The notes beneath the pieces were generated by a model, which had not been told where the DNA came from, did no database searches, and worked only from the letters and a program-made list of their open reading frames with translations. Shown one piece after another: positions 12,582 through 16,810 of a DNA stretch of 16,810 nucleotides. The stretch is from NCBI GenBank assembly GCA_030528815.1, contig JAUMYE010000011.1:1-16810 (forward strand). The letters are read 5' to 3'. The stretch is from Candidatus Saccharimonadota bacterium. Lineage in GTDB: Bacteria; Patescibacteriota; Saccharimonadia; Saccharimonadales; Saccharimonadaceae. The stretch's first letter is position 1. Each line of letters starts with the position of its first letter. A program made the position numbers and the translations under genes.

Positions 12582-14311
12582 GCAGTTTTCGAATCGAAAA
12601 ATATAGTTTCAATCAGGCGGCAGTCGCCACACTAAGCAAAGATAAAGAAAAGAACTGGCCAGTAGTTTACCAGATTCGAAATAGTGGCGAAATTTACATA
12701 GGCGAGACGACGAATCTCAAAAACCGCATGCGCCAGCATCTAGATAGCGAAGAAAAAGCCAATCTGCGTGGCGGAGTTTTTAATGTTGTTTTTGACGACA
12801 CTTTTAATAAAAGTGCTGCGCTAGACCTAGAATCATACCTCATTCGATATTTTAGTGGCGATGGGCATTACAAGGTCCTAAACCGCAACGATGGTATGCT
12901 CGATCGTGATTATTACGACCGAGACAATTACCGGAAACTTTTTAAAGACATTTGGGAACGTTTACGCGAGCTAAAAATCGCCGACAAGACGATTGTTGAG
13001 ATCGAAAATTCCGAGTTATTTAAGTTTTCGCCATACAAGAATCTCAGATTCGAACAACTAGACGTCGTAACTAAAATTCTTCTAAATATCGACGGCGCAA
13101 TTCAGCAAAACAATAAGAGTCTGTCTATTATTGGTGGCGACGCAGGTACGGGCAAGACAATTGTTATCATGTATCTTGCAAAGCTATTAGCAGATTTGCA
13201 GACTTTTGACGGCGACGAAGAAGACATCGACGACGAATCAAATTTCAGCGATTTCTTTACAAACAAGACCCTAAATGACAGATTCAAGAATAAGAAGATT
13301 GCACTCGTAATACCGCAAACATCCCTAAGAGGCCGCGTCGAATCTATCCTTAAAAATTCCGGTCTTGGCGATGCAGATTTTCAAATTTTCTCCCCGATCG
13401 CTTTTGGTAAACAAGATAATGATTTCGATATAACCTTAGTCGACGAAGCGCATTTACTAAAGATTGGCGGCTATAACCAACAAGGCCAAACCCTACAAAC
13501 CGTCAAAGATATTAACAAGAAACTATTTGGCGATACCGAACCACATAGCGAGCTAGATTGGATCATGAAGAAATCCAAGAATGTCGTGATGGTTTATAGC
13601 GAAAAGCAGCGAGTTCGCCCTGGGAACATTAATTTCAAAGACGATTTACAGAAATACTATATTCCTTTTGGTGGCCGAGAATACAAATTAACAGACCAGA
13701 TACGCTCCGATGGCGGTGAAAAATATATTCAGTATATCGACTATATATTTTCTAAGAGCTTCCATCCAGCACAAAAAGAAACATTCAAGAATTTTGAAGC
13801 CAAACTCTTTACGGATTTCCGCCAGTTTGTAGACGCAATCCATCAGAAAGAAGAAGAGTATGGTCTATCTAGATTGGTTGCTGGTTTTGCCTGGAAGTGG
13901 AAGTCCAAAGAAGATAAAAGCGCGTATGATATCGAGATTGACGACGTAAAACTTCGTTGGAACAGTACTCTAGTAAACTTTTTGGGCTCCGAAAAATCTA
14001 AGGAAGAAGTCGGTAGTATCTATACCGTTCAGGGCGACGACCTAAACTATGCAGGCGTAATAATCGGTAAAGATTTAATCCGTCGCAAGGGCCGTCTCAT
14101 GTTCAACAAGGAAGCCTATGCGGATATTGGTGCCCTAAAACGCAACCGACGCCAAGTCAGCAACGGCGAGGTCTTAGACGACGATTATTTCCTCGAGCAA
14201 GTTCTACAAGTCTATAAAGTATTACTAAGTCGCGCAATGAAGGGCGTTTATATCTACGTTTGCGACGACGAGCTCAGGAAATACCTATCGAAGTATTTTG
14301 ATGTAATCTAA
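12578..14311 (+). CDS. GIY-YIG domain fused to a DUF2075/Schlafen-like SF1 helicase domain
   Basis: This 577-residue protein joins two parts. Residues about 25-105 form a GIY-YIG nuclease-like domain: VVYQIRNSGEIYIGETTN, Arg50 and the probable catalytic Glu85 in LDLESYLIRYF. Residues about 150-577 are a P-loop ATPase of the DUF2075 type: Walker A GGDAGTGKT (186-194), Walker B VDEAH (288-292), QIRS (374-377), YTVQGDDLNYAGVIIG (482-497) and LLSRAMKGVYIYVCDDE (549-565), matching superfamily 1 helicase motifs. It probably cuts and unwinds or translocates on nucleic acid. An acidic insert (about 211-222) follows Walker A. ATG 12578 overlaps the MazG-like stop by four bases. Restriction-like defence or repair are both possible; no methylase is nearby. 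Confidence 0.88.
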   Translation: MSSFRIEKYSFNQAAVATLSKDKEKNWPVVYQIRNSGEIYIGETTNLKNRMRQHLDSEEKANLRGGVFNVVFDDTFNKSAALDLESYLIRYFSGDGHYKVLNRNDGMLDRDYYDRDNYRKLFKDIWERLRELKIADKTIVEIENSELFKFSPYKNLRFEQLDVVTKILLNIDGAIQQNNKSLSIIGGDAGTGKTIVIMYLAKLLADLQTFDGDEEDIDDESNFSDFFTNKTLNDRFKNKKIALVIPQTSLRGRVESILKNSGLGDADFQIFSPIAFGKQDNDFDITLVDEAHLLKIGGYNQQGQTLQTVKDINKKLFGDTEPHSELDWIMKKSKNVVMVYSEKQRVRPGNINFKDDLQKYYIPFGGREYKLTDQIRSDGGEKYIQYIDYIFSKSFHPAQKETFKNFEAKLFTDFRQFVDAIHQKEEEYGLSRLVAGFAWKWKSKEDKSAYDIEIDDVKLRWNSTLVNFLGSEKSKEEVGSIYTVQGDDLNYAGVIIGKDLIRRKGRLMFNKEAYADIGALKRNRRQVSNGEVLDDDYFLEQVLQVYKVLLSRAMKGVYIYVCDDELRKYLSKYFDVI

Positions 14312-14494
14312 ACAATTTGCCAAACCCCTCACCTCACGTTGCAATAAAACCATAAGCGAATAGACGCAAACATTGCGAAATTGGGAGAGGTAATGAGAAA
14401 GTTGTTTATTGGGAGTACTATATATTGAAGACGCCACGCTTCTAGCAGGAGCCGTCAAACACTGATAGAAATATGCCCTTAGTAAGGAGATCAA
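14312..14494 (+). other. 183-base gap with no gene; possible short leader ORF before the cytidine-deaminase-like gene
   Basis: No clear terminator or consensus promoter was found. GGGAGAGG precedes ATG 14394, which opens an 11-codon frame (MRKLFIGSTIY) ending at TGA 14427-14429. ATTGGGAG occurs twice. It could be a leader peptide or chance. Confidence 0.25.
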
Positions 14495-14932
14495 ATGACA
14501 CCGCAAGACAATGAAGACATCTGGGCGCAGATGTACAAAGCCACGAGAAAAGAATACCATCCAGAGGATGTGTCGCCATTTATTCAGGCACATCACGTCG
14601 TGGCCGCCGTCCAGAGCGCCAAAACCGGCAAGATTTATACTGGATTCTGTATCGAGGGCGCAAGCGGTGTCATGAATCTTTGCGCCGAGCGCGTCGCAGC
14701 TTTGAATATGTATATGAGCGAGGGCAACTTGATTGCGAGGAGACTAATTGCCTGCCGCGACAAAGCACCAGCGAACGGTGGAACGCCTTGCGGAGCCTGC
14801 CGCGAATTCTTTATGCAAGCAGCATACGAGAACCGCGAGATGGAGATTTTGACAGACTTCGAGACTAGAAAGACAGTCTTACTAAAAGATTTGATTCCGA
14901 ACTGGTGGGGAGACAAGAGATATAAAGTATAG
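14495..14932 (+). CDS. Cytidine deaminase-like protein
   Basis: The 145-residue protein has the zinc deaminase motifs of the cytidine/blasticidin-S deaminase group: CAE (Cys63-Ala-Glu65) within GVMNLCAERVAALNM and PCGAC (98-102) within GGTPCGACREFF. The GFCIEGASG stretch before CAE corresponds to the GxNxENAS substrate loop of Cdd; its Ile-Glu-Gly is slightly unusual. It likely turns cytidine or deoxycytidine into uridine forms in salvage; blasticidin-type substrates cannot be ruled out. ATG 14495 follows AAGGAG with good spacing. The C-terminal LIPNWWGDKRY resembles the end of longer cytidine deaminases. It stands alone on this strand between the helicase gene and a bidirectional terminator. 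Confidence 0.85.
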   Translation: MTPQDNEDIWAQMYKATRKEYHPEDVSPFIQAHHVVAAVQSAKTGKIYTGFCIEGASGVMNLCAERVAALNMYMSEGNLIARRLIACRDKAPANGGTPCGACREFFMQAAYENREMEILTDFETRKTVLLKDLIPNWWGDKRYKV

Positions 14933-14959
14933 ATTACCCCCCCTATTCCGACTACCTAT

Positions 14960-14992
14960 AAAAAGATGCTCGTCACGTACGAGTATCTTTTT
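14960..14992. terminator. Bidirectional terminator between cytidine deaminase-like gene and EndoU operon
   Basis: AAAAAGATGCTCGT and ACGAGTATCTTTTT form a 14-bp stem (one G-T pair) around CACGT. Ends are A- and T-rich on both strands; it lies just beyond the two convergent stop codons. Confidence 0.88.
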
Positions 14993-14998
14993 ATATCT

Positions 14999-15331
14999 TT
15001 ATTCCGCAACAGAGTCTTCTTCTGCTATTTTAATATCTTCAAGTTGAGCTTTATAATTCTTTTCAGCCGCAGCCCGTAAAGCATTTAAGAAACGCTGGCT
15101 ATGGAGCCTAGAATTGATTTGTTCCGCAACCTCGATAATAAATTCTAGATCAATGCCAAGACACCAGGTTTCAATATAGGCTACTGTTTCTTCTTCGTCC
15201 ACGGACAATAGCTCCACGATCGCTTTTTCGGCTGCTTCAAAATCGGGCTGTTCTAGCCCACTCCAAGCCTGCAAGCGAGCGCGTTCGTTGATTAAGTTTG
15301 ATATCTTGTCGGCAATTCCTGCGCCTTTCAT
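14999..15331 (-). CDS. Small acidic protein, probable immunity partner of the EndoU-like toxin
   Basis: The 110-residue protein is soluble, acidic and looks all-helical (ELLSVDEEETVAYIETW, IIEVAEQINSRL, LEDIKIAEEDSVAE). I do not recognise the family. The case for immunity comes from context: its ATG (15331-15329) overlaps the TGA of the basic EndoU-like gene by the ATGA pattern, it is directly downstream, and it carries opposite charge, all usual for toxin-immunity pairs. Immunity proteins are highly variable, so lack of recognition is expected. It may instead be an ordinary small protein. Confidence 0.6.
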   Translation of the reverse strand: MKGAGIADKISNLINERARLQAWSGLEQPDFEAAEKAIVELLSVDEEETVAYIETWCLGIDLEFIIEVAEQINSRLHSQRFLNALRAAAEKNYKAQLEDIKIAEEDSVAE

Positions 15332-15840
15332 TTCTTCCTTCCTTTCTTGTTAGATTTTGTCGGTTGTTCAAAGTCCGGAAATACTGTCTCTATTTTACCA
15401 TTACGGATAATAATTCCGATCCGAACACCCTTGTATGTCCCGAAAGCTTTCTCGCCATCAGGAACCTTCGCCGTACCTTTAAGCTTTGCAATGTAGCTTG
15501 CAGCGGCTTTAATCGTTCCTTCAGTCCAATTGCTCGGGAACCAAGCATGGCCATTTTCGACACGATCCTTAGGGTTCTTATGATTGGGAATTTTGCCCAA
15601 CCGTACGCCATTAGGATAGGTCTTTGTAACCTCCGGCTCGTAACGCGTACCTTGAAGCTTATTAATATTAGCCTGACCATGCCCACCGCTCACGGGACGG
15701 TTCGTTTTATTGAAGTCGCCCTGGTTTGCGTGATTAAGATTTTTGAGCGGCAATGTCGCCACTGATTTACCACTCAATGAAGGCGGGGCTTTCGTGGCGC
15801 CAATTGTGTGGCTGTAGCTGCCGGTTGGTTTTACTCCCAT
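15328..15840 (-). CDS. Small basic protein with EndoU-type RNase (toxin) domain
   Basis: The 170-residue protein matches the bacterial EndoU layout (PF14436-like). Two probable catalytic histidines are H37 (LNHANQG) and H54 (SGGHGQANI), then AWFPSNWTEGTIKAAASYIA (about 99-118) and the closing strands GTYKGVRIGIIIRNGKIETVFP (134-155). Where canonical EndoU ends in (S/T)-x-YP, here it is T-V-F-P, a small deviation. EndoU toxins cut RNA, often tRNA, and usually form the C-terminus of large secreted toxins; this one has no signal peptide or long N-terminal carrier. I start it at ATG 15840 because AAGGGGA precedes it; a GTG at 15873 would lie within the previous gene. Gene order DUF4417 - EndoU - small acidic protein suggests a conflict module. 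Confidence 0.72.
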   Translation of the reverse strand: MGVKPTGSYSHTIGATKAPPSLSGKSVATLPLKNLNHANQGDFNKTNRPVSGGHGQANINKLQGTRYEPEVTKTYPNGVRLGKIPNHKNPKDRVENGHAWFPSNWTEGTIKAAASYIAKLKGTAKVPDGEKAFGTYKGVRIGIIIRNGKIETVFPDFEQPTKSNKKGRKK

Positions 15841-15842
15841 AG

Positions 15843-16523
15843 CTATCCCCTTCCATGACAAATCTTTGCCCACTCGTCATACTGAATAAAAGAAGCGCGG
15901 TCTCTGAACTCATCAAAGATTTGCTTTGGCATTGGGCCATAAACTAGGACATACTTCGGTTCCAAGTAATCCAGCATCGCCCGGAGACCTTCGCGGAAAC
16001 AATACCCGTAATCGTCACCTTTAACGCTGCCATGAGAGCCAATACAAACAATATTTTGCTTTGGGCACCCAAGAAAGGCGATAGGCTCCGGAAACACACA
16101 TGTCGAATACGTACGCTCGTCACTCCAACGCGGGTTAGCTATAACTGGGATTCCAGACTCCTGCAAATGACATGCAATCGCATTCCTGCGATAAACGTTA
16201 AGAAGTTGGCAACTGAACGGAGAATCGAGTGCTAGCGAATTATCCGGTGCGATTATACCGCCAAATCTTCGCAAGTCCTCAATCATTCCATCAGGATCAC
16301 GAATGATATCCGTAAACAAGTCATCATTCTCATAGAAGCAAACGAATGCTTCCTTTAGATTCTTGACGTAGTTTCGTTTTGAGAATGGAACGAGAAGTTT
16401 CGGAAAGATTATCTCGTTCATTGGCTCGATGATTGGAATTTCGAACTGACCGTCAAAATGCGCATTTTTGACGAATCCTGAATTAAATCCGTCATTCATA
16501 TTGATTGATTTTTTCTTAGTCAT
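15843..16523 (-). CDS. DUF4417-family protein
   Basis: The 226-residue protein fits DUF4417: EIIFPKLLVP (37-46), a strand-rich start AFVCFYENDDLF, the middle FGGIIAPDNSLALDSP (87-102), LNVYRRNAIACHLQESGIPVIANPRWSD (108-135), then IVCIGSHGS and YVLVYGPMP. Function of the family is not known; it is found in phage, plasmid and genome islands. ATG 16523-16521 follows AAGGAG. Its TAG is two bases before the ATG of the EndoU-like gene, so they are co-translated. The tie to an EndoU toxin could mean it helps make, move or control the toxin, but this is inference. No clear promoter was identified. Confidence 0.78.
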   Translation of the reverse strand: MTKKKSINMNDGFNSGFVKNAHFDGQFEIPIIEPMNEIIFPKLLVPFSKRNYVKNLKEAFVCFYENDDLFTDIIRDPDGMIEDLRRFGGIIAPDNSLALDSPFSCQLLNVYRRNAIACHLQESGIPVIANPRWSDERTYSTCVFPEPIAFLGCPKQNIVCIGSHGSVKGDDYGYCFREGLRAMLDYLEPKYVLVYGPMPKQIFDEFRDRASFIQYDEWAKICHGRG

Positions 16524-16565
16524 ATCAAACTCCTTATATTAACTTCTGGAGCTATCAAAGCATGG

Positions 16566-16810
16566 CTATGATATTTTTTGGGCCGAGTCTGACGAAGTCT
16601 GATTTTTGCCAAACTTTTTAATCAGTTCGACTAGTTCATCATAATTTTTACAGTGTCGAATTATATCATCTTTACTAATCCGAGTATGAACAATAATATA
16701 TCCGGCACGAACTACACAAAATGCTTTCTTTATTGGTTTTGGCAGCTGTATTTCTCTTAGCTTTTCTTGAACCGAATGAATCTTTTTCTCATCAAGATAC
16801 ACTTTCTGGT
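16566..16810 (-). CDS. Unknown protein, 5' partial at the window edge
   Basis: The frame is open to the right edge and ends at TAG 16568-16566. About 80 residues are visible: a basic helical KKIHSVQEKLREIQLPKPIK, a strand-rich CVVRAGYIIVHTRISKDD, and a lysine-rich ending. I do not recognise it. A GTG at 16802 is a possible but weak start; coding sequence probably continues beyond the window. It is 42 bases upstream of the DUF4417 gene on the same strand and may be in the same operon. Confidence 0.5.
   Translation of the reverse strand, partial: QKVYLDEKKIHSVQEKLREIQLPKPIKKAFCVVRAGYIIVHTRISKDDIIRHCKNYDELVELIKKFGKNQTSSDSAQKIS

Noticed and set aside
15841..15873. GTG start for the EndoU-like gene
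   Set aside because: It lies in the last codons of the DUF4417 gene and lacks a ribosome site, whereas ATG 15840 follows AAGGGGA.
1..16810. CRISPR array, rRNA, tRNA, transposase or recoded stop codons
   Set aside because: No repeat-spacer pattern, no cloverleaf or conserved rRNA sequence, and no transposase domains were seen. TGA stops end several well-supported genes, so recoding is not needed.

Overview
The window looks like part of a small, compact bacterial genome of moderate GC. My best guess is Candidatus Saccharibacteria (TM7) or a close Patescibacteria relative; an AT-moderate Firmicute is the main alternative. The reasons are indirect: many short unfamiliar genes, tight packing with head-to-tail overlaps, small secreted proteins, nucleotide-salvage enzymes, and a mixture of Shine-Dalgarno and apparently leaderless genes. 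TGA ends several genes (for example at 12579-12581 and 15328-15330), so this is not a lineage that reads TGA as an amino acid. There are no rRNA, tRNA or CRISPR arrays.

Left part (1-5000). The 3' end of a zinc/manganese-type ABC permease runs tail-to-tail into a tandem pair of paralogous multi-membrane GT-C-like glycosyltransferases on the minus strand. The downstream copy carries a one-base frameshift near its N-terminus. Upstream is a minus-strand lipoprotein with a Thr/Pro/Glu-rich linker and a phage-tail-lysozyme-like domain. A four-unit 18-bp tandem repeat then precedes a TetR-family regulator.

Middle (5000-9650). The TetR gene is divergent from a 1260-residue MMPL/RND-type transporter whose second extracytoplasmic loop holds about six copies of an ~80-residue helical repeat. 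The shared promoter region contains two inverted repeats that could be the TetR operator. A convergent operon follows: a four-helix membrane protein and a small XRE regulator.

Right-middle (9650-14950). Small exported proteins and purine/pyrimidine metabolism genes lie here: a GuaD-like deaminase overlapping an unknown gene, a Cys4 anchored protein, a divergent unknown gene, and a two-gene unit of MazG-like NTP pyrophosphohydrolase plus GIY-YIG/DUF2075 helicase-like protein, overlapping by ATGA. A cytidine-deaminase-like gene follows. The MazG/GIY-YIG-helicase pair is a plausible defence or nucleic-acid-stress module.

Right edge (14950-16810). A minus-strand operon encodes a DUF4417 protein, a small basic protein with an EndoU-type RNase fold signature, and a small acidic protein that overlaps it by ATGA and is probably its immunity protein. 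A partial unknown gene runs off the window edge.

The most notable whole-window signals are: at least four genes whose start codon lies 6-7 nt after a clear -10 box (apparently leaderless), while their neighbours have strong Shine-Dalgarno sites; the frameshifted glycosyltransferase paralogue; the repeat-bearing MMPL loop; and the two candidate conflict modules.
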